A DNA stretch of 21,565 bases from NCBI GenBank assembly GCA_016932295.1, contig JAFGDC010000339.1:1-21565 (forward strand). Direction: 5' to 3'. The DNA is from a candidate division CSSED10-310 bacterium. Lineage in GTDB: Bacteria > CSSED10-310 > JAFGDC01. The notes under the pieces were generated by a model. That model was not told where the DNA came from. It saw only the letters and a list, made by a program, of their open reading frames with translations, and did no database searches. This document shows positions 7,763 to 15,493 of this stretch, piece after piece; the stretch's first letter is position 1; each line of letters starts with the position of its first letter. Both the position numbers and the translations under genes were made by a program.

Positions 7763-7796
7763 CCGGCATAGTTCAATCACTTCCCGCCTATGTCGG
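7763..7796. repeat. Imperfect inverted repeat upstream of the sigma54 promoter
   Basis: CCGGCATAG (7763-7771) and CTATGTCGG (7788-7796) pair over nine positions with one G-T mismatch, separated by 16 bases. The centre is about 73 bases upstream of the predicted start near 7706. A dyad here could be an activator site for the sigma54 promoter or a weak terminator for the kinase gene; no T-run supports the latter. Confidence 0.4.
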
Positions 7797-7879
7797 TGTC
7801 GTAGTTCTCCGCCATGCTGTCATGGGTACAGACACATGGGTGTGTGTATACATATCGTTCATTGAGCGGAAATTACTGT

Positions 7880-10800
7880 TTAGTCGTCCGTCATGGTGGG
7901 TATGAGCTGCGCAGCGAAATTGGCAATTATCTGATTTTGTTTTACAAGATTGGAAATGATGCGTCTTGTGGATGTGGGTAAGAAGCGATCGAGAAAGCGC
8001 GTACGGATTGGATCGGCGAGTGATCTGGTAAGGAACGAGAGGATAGCGAGCAGGCGGATCATGGCCCGGTGGGTGATTTCCGGTTCGCTGTCAGCCTGGA
8101 GGCGGACCAGCGCCTGCAGGCCGGTAGCCTGCCAGAGCACGAGACCCTTGCGGCGGGCTGCTTCGGTGGCTTCGTGGAGAGCGACGAGGTGGTGTGGCAG
8201 GTGAGTGGCTCGGAAGTCGATGAGAGCGGTGGCGATGCGGATGGCGGGGTGGGATGCCCAGGTCGTTGTTCTGGCTGCCTTGACATTTGGCGTCGTCCAC
8301 TCCCGGGCGGTGTCGGCGGCGCCATGGAGGAAGGCGCGCATGGCGGCGGCGGCGAGGCATGCTGGGGCGCGCCACATGGCTTCTTCGTCATCGATTGCCT
8401 CGAGATAGTGGGGGATATGCAGGCGCAGGGCGTCAAGATCGCCCTGCACGGCATGGTGGGTGATGATCAGGCGCAGCAGGTTGAGGTCGCTTTGTTCCTC
8501 GGCGCTGTGATCGGGGATAATCGGATCTGGATCGGTCAGCAGGATATTCAGTTCCGCTTTGAAGGCGGCGATGGCGGGGAATTTTTCCGGACCACCCAGG
8601 TATTGAGCGCAGAACATGACTTCCGCAAGTGACCACTGGGCGATATCGATTCTACCCAGGAGCAGGGATGCCTCCAGGAGGTTCAGAAGGCTCGTGAGCA
8701 TGCCGCGGCGGTCGCCCATTTTGTGTCGCAGTTGATAGGCTCGTCGCAGGTCGCGCAGCATAGGGATCAGGTCCTGCTGGTACATGTGGATGGCGGCGCG
8801 GTTGGTCAGGGCATAGGCGAGACCAAGGGGTTGATCCAATTGCTGCAGCAGGTCGATGGCGGTACCGAAGCAGCCGAGCGCTTCGTCGTAGTTCCGGCGA
8901 TAGAAGTGAATATTGCCGATATTGTTGTGGCTGTAGGCAACTCCCAGCATGTTGCCGGATTGCTCCCGCAACTCCAGGGTGTGCGTGAAGTAGTCCAGGG
9001 CCTGGTCCAGTTGGTTGCGGCGCTGGGCGATGACTCCCAGGCTGTTGAGGCTGTTGGCCTGGCCTCTGATGTCACCGTTCTCCTGTTGGATGCGGAGTGC
9101 ATCCTGAAAGAAACCCAGGGCGCTGTCCAGATCCTGTTTGTAATAATGAATTTGCCCTATCTGGCGGGTCAGGCTGCCGATTTCGCCTTGCGCTTCGTCC
9201 TCCTTGGCGATTCTCAGGGCCTGGCTGAAACTGTCCATGGCGTGATCGAAGCGCCCGCTGATCTGGTGAACGCCTCCCATCTGTTCCAGCAGCTTCATGG
9301 CGGCTTCCCGGCGCCGTTGCTTGCGGGATTCTTCCCGGCGTTCTCCGATGCGGTGCTCGAGCAGTATCCATGGCAATTCTTCATTGCCGCTCATCCATTG
9401 CGGCGTGTGTAACGCCCGTCCCGTGTCCAGGTCCCGCAGGCGTTCGGTCAGTTCCAGGGCCTGTTCGAACTGGTTGAGGGCATCGTCATTGTTGAAGAGA
9501 CCGGCCATCCTCACGCCCGACATCTGCAGGTAGGTGACCGCCCGTTCGGGATTTTCCCCTCGTCGATAGTGGTAGGCCAAGCGTTCGCAGTATGCTTCCT
9601 GATCCTTGCCCGACACTTTTTCGACAGCTCTGGCGGCTCGCAGGTGCAAGTCGCGCACCAGCAACGGATCGAGATGTTCGTATACCGTGCGTTTCACCGT
9701 CTGCTGGGTGAATTCATAGGTTTCCTCACGGCCGATCACCTCACGCAGTATTCGAGCGCGCAGCAACTGATCAAGTCCTTCCTCCAATGCTTCGGAAGTA
9801 CCTTCATGCATTTCCTTCAGCCATTCGAAGGAAAAAGCGCCGGCGGCGACCGATGCCTTCATGGCCAATGCCCTGGCCGGTCCGGGCAGCAACCCGATGC
9901 GGCGTTGCACAACGGCTTCCGCCTTGAAGGACAATCCTGCCAGGTCCTCCTGTCGTAACTCCTCCAGTGCCCTGGTTTCACCATTCGGTAAATTGATGCG
10001 CCATCCGGCGCCTTCATTCAGCAACCGTTTTTCCTCGATGAGCACCGTCAAATACTGGTTGATGAACAGGGGAAGACCACCGGTCAGGGGATACAGCAGG
10101 CTGGTGAGCGCCTCGGCGGAAGCGCCGAGGGATTCGCTGATGAGCCGTCCGGCGCTCTCTTCCGAGAGGTGCTGCAACTCGATTCGGGTGAGGTCGAAAC
10201 CTGTGGCCAGCGTTTCACTGGTTCGGCGCCAGGTTCCTGAATCAGGCCGGAAGGCGCACACCATCAGGAAGGGAAGTGAACCACGGAGGAACTTGCCCCC
10301 GGTCGGCTGGTTGAAGATGAGACGTTCCACCAGATTTTTGAGAAGCGCCGCTTCGAGGTTGCCCAGCCACTGCAGGTCGTCCAGAATGAGCACCAGCGGT
10401 TCGTTCCGCACGTGTACCGTGACCAGTTCCTTGACGGCATCGAAGAATCTGTACAGATCCTGCTGTGAACCGATGGCAGGTTGTTCCGCCAACCCGCCGC
10501 CGAGAAATCGTTTCACCAGCAGTGTTTCTTCCCTGGGAACCGCTCCGGGATCGGCGCTGGTGACAACCTCCAGGAACGGCGCCAACGTCTCCAGTGCTCC
10601 TCCGCCCTGCTCCCTGCAGGAACCATTCACGCATCGGACCCGGAGTCTCCGGCATTGCTGCCGGATTTCACTCAGTAAACGGCTTTTCCCGGTTCCCATG
10701 GAACCGCTTATGAAGACCACGCCGGGAGTGCCCTGGGTCAATTCTTCACAGATCCGCTCAACCCGGCTAAGGTGCCCATGCGCATCGATATAGGATGCCA

Positions 10801-11686
10801 CGAGAAGCATCGCGGTGCCGTCATCGGTACGGTCCTCCGGAGCGGCATCCAGATTGAATGAGTCAATCAGTTCGGCACTCACCTGCGCCGCGTTTTGATA
10901 TCGATCGGCGGGTGATTTGGCCAGCAGGCGATGGATGATGCGGTCCCATGCCGCCGGGATGGAAGGATCGATGTCCCGTACCAGGGGCACCGGACTCGAG
11001 AAATGTTGCGCGATCAGGTCGGTGGCGGATTCACCGCTGAAGGGCAGGTACCCGCAGAGAATCTCGAACAGGGTGATGCCAAGAGAATAGAGGTCGGCAC
11101 GGCCATCCAATTCACGGCTTTGCATCTGTTCCGGACTCATGTAGGCAAGACTGCCCGCCAACTCTCCACCGGCGGCATCGAGCAGTCTCGTCCTGGTGCG
11201 CAGCGCCAGTCCGAAATCCATGAGCACCGGTCGGCCGTCGCCGTCCACCAGGATATTGGCCGGTTTTACATCGCGATGGACCAGGTAACGGGCATGGATG
11301 TAACCCAGCGCATTCACCACCTTGAGCATGGTTTCGGCGAGTTTCCTGTACGCGTTCTTCCTGTTTCGTGCGGTGCCGCCCTTACACCAGAAACGAGTCA
11401 GCGGCACCCCGTCGATGTATTCCATGACGATGTACGGACGCTCGGCGAACATCCCCCATTCGATTACCTTTACGATGCCGGGATGATCCAGCTCCCGGAC
11501 CGCCCGGAACTCCCGGCCGAAGCGATGCATGACAAGACCCTGGCTATCCAGGAGCTTAAGTGCGACAACGCGCCGGTCATCCTGGTGCTGGGCCTTGAAG
11601 ACAATGCCCATGCCCCCCTGGCCGATGACCTCAAGGATGCGGTACTCACCAATCCGTTCCAGATGACGGTCATGTTCTCGCTTCAT
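7880..11686 (-). CDS. Serine/threonine protein kinase fused to P-loop ATPase and TPR repeats
   Basis: The product has 1268 residues. Residues about 15-280 are a PknB-type kinase: glycine loop GQGGMG (22-27), VALK lysine 44, alpha-C glutamate 59, HRDVKPAN (137-144), DFG (157-159) and SPE (184-186), so it should be active. An AAA_16-like ATPase follows, with Walker A GSMGTGKS (328-335) and Walker B LVLILDD (431-437). Residues about 800-1000 hold TPR units at an exact 40-residue period. The C-terminus is helical. No transmembrane segment or DNA-binding domain is seen, so it is cytosolic and probably scaffolds partners through the TPRs. ATG 11686 is preferred because AAAGGA (11698-11693) is 6 bases upstream; an in-frame GTG at 11728 lacks a ribosome binding site. 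Similar fusions (PknK-like) act in signalling; targets here are unknown. Confidence 0.9.
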   Translation of the reverse strand: MKREHDRHLERIGEYRILEVIGQGGMGIVFKAQHQDDRRVVALKLLDSQGLVMHRFGREFRAVRELDHPGIVKVIEWGMFAERPYIVMEYIDGVPLTRFWCKGGTARNRKNAYRKLAETMLKVVNALGYIHARYLVHRDVKPANILVDGDGRPVLMDFGLALRTRTRLLDAAGGELAGSLAYMSPEQMQSRELDGRADLYSLGITLFEILCGYLPFSGESATDLIAQHFSSPVPLVRDIDPSIPAAWDRIIHRLLAKSPADRYQNAAQVSAELIDSFNLDAAPEDRTDDGTAMLLVASYIDAHGHLSRVERICEELTQGTPGVVFISGSMGTGKSRLLSEIRQQCRRLRVRCVNGSCREQGGGALETLAPFLEVVTSADPGAVPREETLLVKRFLGGGLAEQPAIGSQQDLYRFFDAVKELVTVHVRNEPLVLILDDLQWLGNLEAALLKNLVERLIFNQPTGGKFLRGSLPFLMVCAFRPDSGTWRRTSETLATGFDLTRIELQHLSEESAGRLISESLGASAEALTSLLYPLTGGLPLFINQYLTVLIEEKRLLNEGAGWRINLPNGETRALEELRQEDLAGLSFKAEAVVQRRIGLLPGPARALAMKASVAAGAFSFEWLKEMHEGTSEALEEGLDQLLRARILREVIGREETYEFTQQTVKRTVYEHLDPLLVRDLHLRAARAVEKVSGKDQEAYCERLAYHYRRGENPERAVTYLQMSGVRMAGLFNNDDALNQFEQALELTERLRDLDTGRALHTPQWMSGNEELPWILLEHRIGERREESRKQRRREAAMKLLEQMGGVHQISGRFDHAMDSFSQALRIAKEDEAQGEIGSLTRQIGQIHYYKQDLDSALGFFQDALRIQQENGDIRGQANSLNSLGVIAQRRNQLDQALDYFTHTLELREQSGNMLGVAYSHNNIGNIHFYRRNYDEALGCFGTAIDLLQQLDQPLGLAYALTNRAAIHMYQQDLIPMLRDLRRAYQLRHKMGDRRGMLTSLLNLLEASLLLGRIDIAQWSLAEVMFCAQYLGGPEKFPAIAAFKAELNILLTDPDPIIPDHSAEEQSDLNLLRLIITHHAVQGDLDALRLHIPHYLEAIDDEEAMWRAPACLAAAAMRAFLHGAADTAREWTTPNVKAARTTTWASHPAIRIATALIDFRATHLPHHLVALHEATEAARRKGLVLWQATGLQALVRLQADSEPEITHRAMIRLLAILSFLTRSLADPIRTRFLDRFLPTSTRRIISNLVKQNQIIANFAAQLIPTMTDD

Positions 11687-11923
11687 TTTCGGTCCTTTGC
11701 TAACGGGCGCATCTTCATCGTTCTCCACTATGCCATTGCGTCACGCTTTCGCCAAGAGAGCCGGCAACCCAAATCCCCCGCCTCGTCGCTACTGGGTCAT
11801 CGATCCTGCAGTTGGGGACCTACGTTAAGGGTATGGCATGCTTCATCATGTCGTTCGCTGATTAAAAAAGCAGAAAGTGGAAGTCCCGGCACTGGTTTTG
11901 TCTGCATGAAGGTACACGACTGC

Positions 11924-11953
11924 TACATACAGGGGTCGTACATACAGGGGTCG
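11924..11953. repeat. Two perfect tandem copies of a 15-bp unit
   Basis: TACATACAGGGGTCG occurs at 11924-11938 and again, identical, at 11939-11953, followed by TACCC. The unit length does not match known insertion-site duplications, and no transposase or integrase is nearby. It lies about 240 bases upstream of the kinase start. Confidence 0.9.
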
Positions 11954-12144
11954 TACCCGGAATCTTGTAATCTTCGCTGTGAAGTATTGGTGCTCAAGGA
12001 ATTACGACTGTATCGTCCAGGTCATACCGGGAATACCATATTTTTCGAGGAGAAGCGTTGATACCCAGAAGACCAGCAAGAAGATCCGCGTTCGAACCCA
12101 CGAAGTGCGACGGCGGGGCCCGCCGTGCAAACCAGGGCGCGGCT

Positions 12145-12254
12145 GGCGCCACGCGCTCCTTCTGCCGGCGCCACGCGCTCCCTCTACCGGCGCCACGCGC
12201 TCCTTCTGCCGGCGCCGCGCGCTCCCTCTGCCGGCGCCACGCGCTTCTTCTGGC
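12145..12254. repeat. 22-bp tandem repeat, five copies
   Basis: Units begin at 12145, 12167, 12189, 12211 and 12233, with consensus GGCGCCACGCGCTCCTTCTG followed by CC. Units 1 and 3 are identical; unit 5 diverges at its end. Position 16 alternates T, C, T, C, T, suggesting growth by 44-bp dimers. Each unit opens with the palindrome GGCGCC, and the 22-bp period is close to two turns of B-DNA. There are no spacers, so it is not a CRISPR array. Confidence 0.92.
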
Positions 12255-12402
12255 GGGGGATTGGGGGCAACGGGATCGGCCATTCCACCAGTCCGTCAGA
12301 ATTTCCATCGGCCTTGTTTTCTCATTGAAGAGCAAACACGATCCCGTTATTGATTTTCACCGCAATGATGAAGGCGGTGTTGCCGGGCGGCCGCGGGTTC
12401 GA

Positions 12403-12431
12403 TTGACAATGATGCGGCGCGAGGGGATACT
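12403..12431 (+). promoter_or_regulatory. Sigma70-type promoter of the glycosyltransferase gene
   Basis: A perfect -35 TTGACA (12403-12408) is followed after 17 bases by GATACT (12426-12431, 4 of 6 consensus). Transcription would start near 12438, about 17 bases before the start codon, leaving room for the ribosome binding site GAGAGG (12443-12448). Confidence 0.65.
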
Positions 12432-12454
12432 GCATACTCATCGAGAGGTCCGCA

Positions 12455-13834
12455 ATGCGTTGGAACCGTTCCATTCTTGTCATCACCGGCAGCGTCGTGC
12501 ATCTCTGGCTGCTGCTGTCCTGGTGCCAGCACTTCAAGCTGCAGAGTCTGTGGCCCCCCCTGGTGGAGCCAGTGGAAGGTTCCGCAAACCTGAAGGGCAT
12601 TCAATACCAAGAACCGATGCCGCTGGAGCCGAGCCTGTTTCCCTGGCAACGCCATCGCAAACAGATGAATGTGACGTTGATCCAGGTGCCACAACGCCGC
12701 GATATGAACACCGTGGACCGCTTGTTCGCCGAGCCGCGCGTTCTCAATCCGGGTTACGACTTCTTCCAGCTCTACTGGGCGGGACTGGCGCTGGCGAACG
12801 GCATAAGTATCTATGAGAACGTCACGGGAGCATACGAACAATCGGTCAGGGACTATCTGAATTTCCGTGTACCCTTTCATCACCCGTTTCGTTATTTTCC
12901 GTGGATCGCCCTCGCCGTGGGGATGCCCCTCAACGCGCTCTCACCCTGGAATGCATACATACTATGGATCCTGCTCATCGAAGTCATCTTCGGCCTTTCG
13001 GTCTATCTCACCTGCCAGTGGTTCGATGGCCCCCACGTCCTTGTCGGCGCCATGATGTGGTTCTTTTTCCTCCCCTACTATCTCGACCTCTATCTGGGAC
13101 AGACCTCCTTTCTTCTCGGTTTTCTCATCTTTATCGTTCTCATGGAGTTCGCCCGCCTCACCGAACATCGATATCCCCTCGTTTCGGCCGCTGGTTTTAC
13201 CTTGGGAGCCCTCATCAAGCCCGTCCCCCTGTATTTCGCCCCCGTCTTCATCCTGCGCCGCCGCTGGCGGCTGTTGATCGTCCCACCGCTTATCCTCGCG
13301 CTCACCAGCCTGGCGTATTTCCTTTTGCATCCCGCCGACAGCGGCCTGTTCCTGGGTTGGCTTTTCGGCTCCAAACCACTGCCCAGCCTCAATCTGCCGG
13401 GATTCCTCGGTTACATGCTGCCAGCCTGGATGATCAGGATTCTTTCACTTGGAATACTCGTCCTCAGCCTGGATGTCACCCTCCGGCATCGTTCCCGTAT
13501 CCTGCTCCTCGCGGGAGTATGGTTGAGCACCTATTTTTTGACCTATACGCACGTCTGGGAGCACCATTACGCAATGCTGCTGCCCCTCCTGGTGATCCTT
13601 TACATCCGCACCGGCAGTCCGGTCATCCTCGCCATTTTTGTGCTAATCGCACTACCCAGCCCTTACCTCCTCATCGATCCCGGCGCCGGTCCATTACACA
13701 AGATGCTCATCAGAGCGCCAAAAACCGCCGCTACCATCTGGCTGTATGGATGGCTGCTGGGAAAATGCAGGTCCAGGCGGCTCGACGATGCCATGACCTT
13801 CGATTATGTGGAGGCCCCGATTCCGCCGGTGTGA
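12455..13834 (+). CDS. Membrane glycosyltransferase, GT87/DUF2029-like
   Basis: The 459-residue product is a polytopic membrane protein of the GT-C class. After one N-terminal helix (ILVITGSVVHLWLLLSW), a periplasmic loop carries the family motif NPGYDFFQLYWAGLALANG followed by ISIYE. D102 sits where GT-C enzymes keep a catalytic acidic residue. About eight to ten further helices follow, for example YILWILLIEVIFGLSVYL, LVGAMMWFFFLPYYL, QTSFLLGFLIFIVLMEF and LLIVPPLILALTSLAYFLL, with the GALIKPVPLYFAP block typical of DUF2029. Such enzymes transfer a sugar from a polyprenyl-phosphate donor on the outer face of the inner membrane; the acceptor is unknown. The first loop (about residues 30-95) is unusually long and proline-rich. 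GAGAGG with a 6-base spacer supports the start. It is transcribed alone; a separate promoter precedes the fumarase genes. Confidence 0.8.
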   Translation: MRWNRSILVITGSVVHLWLLLSWCQHFKLQSLWPPLVEPVEGSANLKGIQYQEPMPLEPSLFPWQRHRKQMNVTLIQVPQRRDMNTVDRLFAEPRVLNPGYDFFQLYWAGLALANGISIYENVTGAYEQSVRDYLNFRVPFHHPFRYFPWIALAVGMPLNALSPWNAYILWILLIEVIFGLSVYLTCQWFDGPHVLVGAMMWFFFLPYYLDLYLGQTSFLLGFLIFIVLMEFARLTEHRYPLVSAAGFTLGALIKPVPLYFAPVFILRRRWRLLIVPPLILALTSLAYFLLHPADSGLFLGWLFGSKPLPSLNLPGFLGYMLPAWMIRILSLGILVLSLDVTLRHRSRILLLAGVWLSTYFLTYTHVWEHHYAMLLPLLVILYIRTGSPVILAIFVLIALPSPYLLIDPGAGPLHKMLIRAPKTAATIWLYGWLLGKCRSRRLDDAMTFDYVEAPIPPV

Positions 13835-13907
13835 TGCCGTTCCCGGTCGACCTTCCATGCCCCCCGTCACTGGTCCCCGTCGCATGGCAAGCATGGCTTC
13901 TGTGCGC

Positions 13908-13936
13908 TTTACTTTGGCGTGCATTGATCGTATAGT
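13908..13936 (+). promoter_or_regulatory. Sigma70-type promoter of the fumarase operon
   Basis: TTTACT (13908-13913, 4 of 6 consensus) and TATAGT (13931-13936, 5 of 6) are separated by exactly 17 bases. Transcription would begin near 13943, giving a leader of about 28 bases with AAAGGAG just before the start codon. Confidence 0.65.
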
Positions 13937-13970
13937 GCTCCCATGTGTTACAGATTGAAAGGAGTGCTGC

Positions 13971-14855
13971 ATGGAATATGATTCGGCGCCTGATTTGTCG
14001 TTACACCTCCTGGAGTTGATACGCATGACCTCCTGCGAAATGCCCGAGGATGTCGTGGCGGTCCTGCGGAACGCAATGACCGCCGAGGATGAGGGCTCCT
14101 CGGCCCGAGGTGCGTTGCAGACCATTCTCGACAACATCGAGTTGGCGAAACGCGGCTCGACACCGGTCTGCCAGGATACGGGAACACCAAATTTTTACCT
14201 GATGCATCCCCTGGGATATTCCTCCAGGGCATTCGATGCTCAGATCAAGTGGGCGCTGGCGGAAGCCACCCGCCGCTCCTACCTGCGTCCGAACGCGGTG
14301 GATTCACTCACCGGCAAGAATTCCGGCGACAACAGCGGCATCATGTTTCCCACGATCCACTACGAGGAATGGGAGCGCGACCGTGTCGAGGTGAGGCTGA
14401 TGCTCAAGGGGGGGGGATGCGAGAATGTCAGCGCGCAGGCATCCCTGCCGAATGCGGCACTGAAGGCCGGCCGCGACCTGGAGGGAGTATCCAGGGTGGT
14501 GCTCGAGGCCGTCTTCAAGGCGCAGGGCCAGGGTTGCAGTCCCGGTATCCTCGGCGTCGCCATCGGCGGCGATCGGGCCACCTCGCATATCATGGCCAAG
14601 AAACAGTTGTTCCGGCGTCTGGATGATGTGAATCCCAATCCCGAACTGGCGGCATTGGAGAAGACCATCTATGAAAAGTCGAATGCCATGGGCATCGGGC
14701 CCATGGGTTTCGGCGGCAGGACGACCGTGCTCGGCGTCAAGATCGGCGCGCTGCATCGGTTGCCGGCATGCTATTTCGTCTCGATCGCGTATATGTGCTG
14801 GGCGCATCGAAGGCACAGCATGACGTGGCAGGCAGGGGAGGTGCACTTTGATTAA
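13971..14855 (+). CDS. Fumarate hydratase class I, alpha subunit
   Basis: The alpha subunit of an oxygen-sensitive [4Fe-4S] hydro-lyase that interconverts fumarate and L-malate; tartrate dehydratase (TtdA) is the close alternative. The 294-residue product carries the family blocks PVCQDTGT (C67), NSGDNSGIMFPTIHY (117-131), KGGGCENVS (146-154), QGCSPGILGVAIGGDR (C189) and GIGPMGFGGRTTVLG, then SIAYMCWAHRR (C276). C67, C189 and C276 are the most likely cluster ligands by family position; C150 is an extra cysteine in the glycine loop. The start has AAAGGAG with a 6-base spacer. Its last 8 bases overlap the beta gene, indicating coupled translation. Nine consecutive G bases (14408-14416) encode the KGGG loop; the frame is intact as read. 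I would call fumarase over tartrate dehydratase, but without certainty. Confidence 0.87.
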   Translation: MEYDSAPDLSLHLLELIRMTSCEMPEDVVAVLRNAMTAEDEGSSARGALQTILDNIELAKRGSTPVCQDTGTPNFYLMHPLGYSSRAFDAQIKWALAEATRRSYLRPNAVDSLTGKNSGDNSGIMFPTIHYEEWERDRVEVRLMLKGGGCENVSAQASLPNAALKAGRDLEGVSRVVLEAVFKAQGQGCSPGILGVAIGGDRATSHIMAKKQLFRRLDDVNPNPELAALEKTIYEKSNAMGIGPMGFGGRTTVLGVKIGALHRLPACYFVSIAYMCWAHRRHSMTWQAGEVHFD

Positions 14856-15459
14856 CCTGACGATTCCCATTGACGAGAACGATATCCGGGCGCTGCACGT
14901 GGGAGACGTGGTGAGCCTGAACGGGGTCATGCTGACGGCCCGGGACACCGCCCATAAATATATGGTGGAGAATTTCATCGAACGCGACACACCCCCGGAA
15001 TCTGAAATGGGGCTGTATGACATTCTCAGGAATGTACTGGCGGGTGGCGTCATTTACCATTGCGGCCCGGTAGTCGCCAAGGATGACAATGGCTGGCGGT
15101 TTGTTTCCGCAGGACCCACCACCAGCATCCGCGAGGAGGTCTACCAGGACCTGGTGATCGGCCATTTCGGCATGCGCGGCGTGATCGGCAAGGGCGGCAT
15201 GGGTGAGCGGACACTGGCAGCCTGCCGTCAGCATGGTGCTGTCTACTTCCATGCCATCGGCGGCGCGGCGACGGTGATCGCCGATGCGGTGCAGGAAGTG
15301 GAGGACGTCTACAAACTGGAGTTCGGCGTGCCGGAAGCGTTCTGGCGTATCAGGGTCAGGGATTTCCGTGTGGTGGTCACCATGGACAGTCATGGCAGGA
15401 GTATCCATGACGAGGTGCTGGGCACGTCACGGGAGGTGTTTCAGTCCTTTATCAGGTGA
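14848..15459 (+). CDS. Fumarate hydratase class I, beta subunit
   Basis: The 203-residue beta subunit completes the two-subunit hydratase. Recognisable blocks are the N-terminal ALHVGDVVSLNGVMLTARDTAHKY, VIYHCGPVV, SAGPTTSIREEVY, the conserved VIGKGGMGERTL loop, and AVYFHAIGGAATVIADAV. In class I fumarases the beta part supplies the arginine- and lysine-containing substrate-binding face, and KGGM is the subunit signature. Translation starts at TTG 14848. That rare start is convincing because GGGGAGG (14835-14841) lies 6 bases upstream and the protein begins in register with the family; the nearby GTG at 14841 is in another frame. The gene overlaps the alpha stop by 8 bases, so the subunits are probably made in equal amounts by reinitiation. 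Confidence 0.87.
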   Translation: MINLTIPIDENDIRALHVGDVVSLNGVMLTARDTAHKYMVENFIERDTPPESEMGLYDILRNVLAGGVIYHCGPVVAKDDNGWRFVSAGPTTSIREEVYQDLVIGHFGMRGVIGKGGMGERTLAACRQHGAVYFHAIGGAATVIADAVQEVEDVYKLEFGVPEAFWRIRVRDFRVVVTMDSHGRSIHDEVLGTSREVFQSFIR

Positions 15460-15478
15460 GTGGAGTGGGCGGCTGTCC

Positions 15479-15493
15479 ACCGGCGCGCCCGGT
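15479..15493 (+). terminator. Possible terminator hairpin after the fumarase operon
   Basis: ACCGG and CCGGT pair perfectly around a CGCGC loop, beginning 20 bases after the beta-subunit stop. No oligo-T tract follows, so intrinsic termination would be weak. Confidence 0.3.

Larger units (their letters stand above)
7677..7879 (-). other. Intergenic region between the kinase gene and the Ig-like operon
   Basis: These 203 bases separate two genes on the same strand and are visibly richer in A and T than the coding DNA. They hold a sigma54-type promoter and an imperfect inverted repeat (both listed). A short hairpin, CCTGC (7726-7730) with GCAGG (7741-7745), overlaps the promoter's -24 side. 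I see no oligo-T terminator for the kinase gene. Confidence 0.6.
11687..12454. other. Gene-free region between the divergent kinase and glycosyltransferase genes
   Basis: I find no credible gene in these 768 bases. Long open frames on both strands across 12000-12340 arise from the stop-poor GC-rich tandem repeat. The region contains a 15-bp direct repeat, a 22-bp five-copy tandem repeat and, at its right end, a strong promoter for the glycosyltransferase gene (all listed). No clear promoter for the kinase gene was found. Confidence 0.6.

Noticed and set aside
11687..11728. GTG start at 11728 for the kinase, adding 14 residues
   Set aside because: No ribosome binding site precedes it, whereas ATG 11686 has AAAGGA at 6 bases. 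The kinase domain is unaffected either way.
11924..11953. Attachment or target-site duplication of a mobile element
   Set aside because: The copies are immediately adjacent and no transposase, integrase or element boundary is visible.
10931..12061. Plus-strand 376-codon open frame covering the kinase gene start and the gap after it
   Set aside because: It lies opposite the well-supported kinase domain, has no ribosome binding site and no recognisable motifs; it is a frame shadow.
12145..12254. Possible CRISPR array
   Set aside because: Units are directly adjacent with no spacers, and no cas gene is present.
12058..12816. Plus-strand 252-codon open frame and overlapping minus-strand frames across the 22-bp repeat
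   Set aside because: They are open because the repeat lacks stops in several frames; the translation is Arg/Ala/Pro-rich low complexity, and the plus frame runs into the glycosyltransferase gene.
14408..14416. Frameshift in fumarase alpha at the G9 run
   Set aside because: The frame is intact on both sides, and conserved motifs before and after the run are in register.
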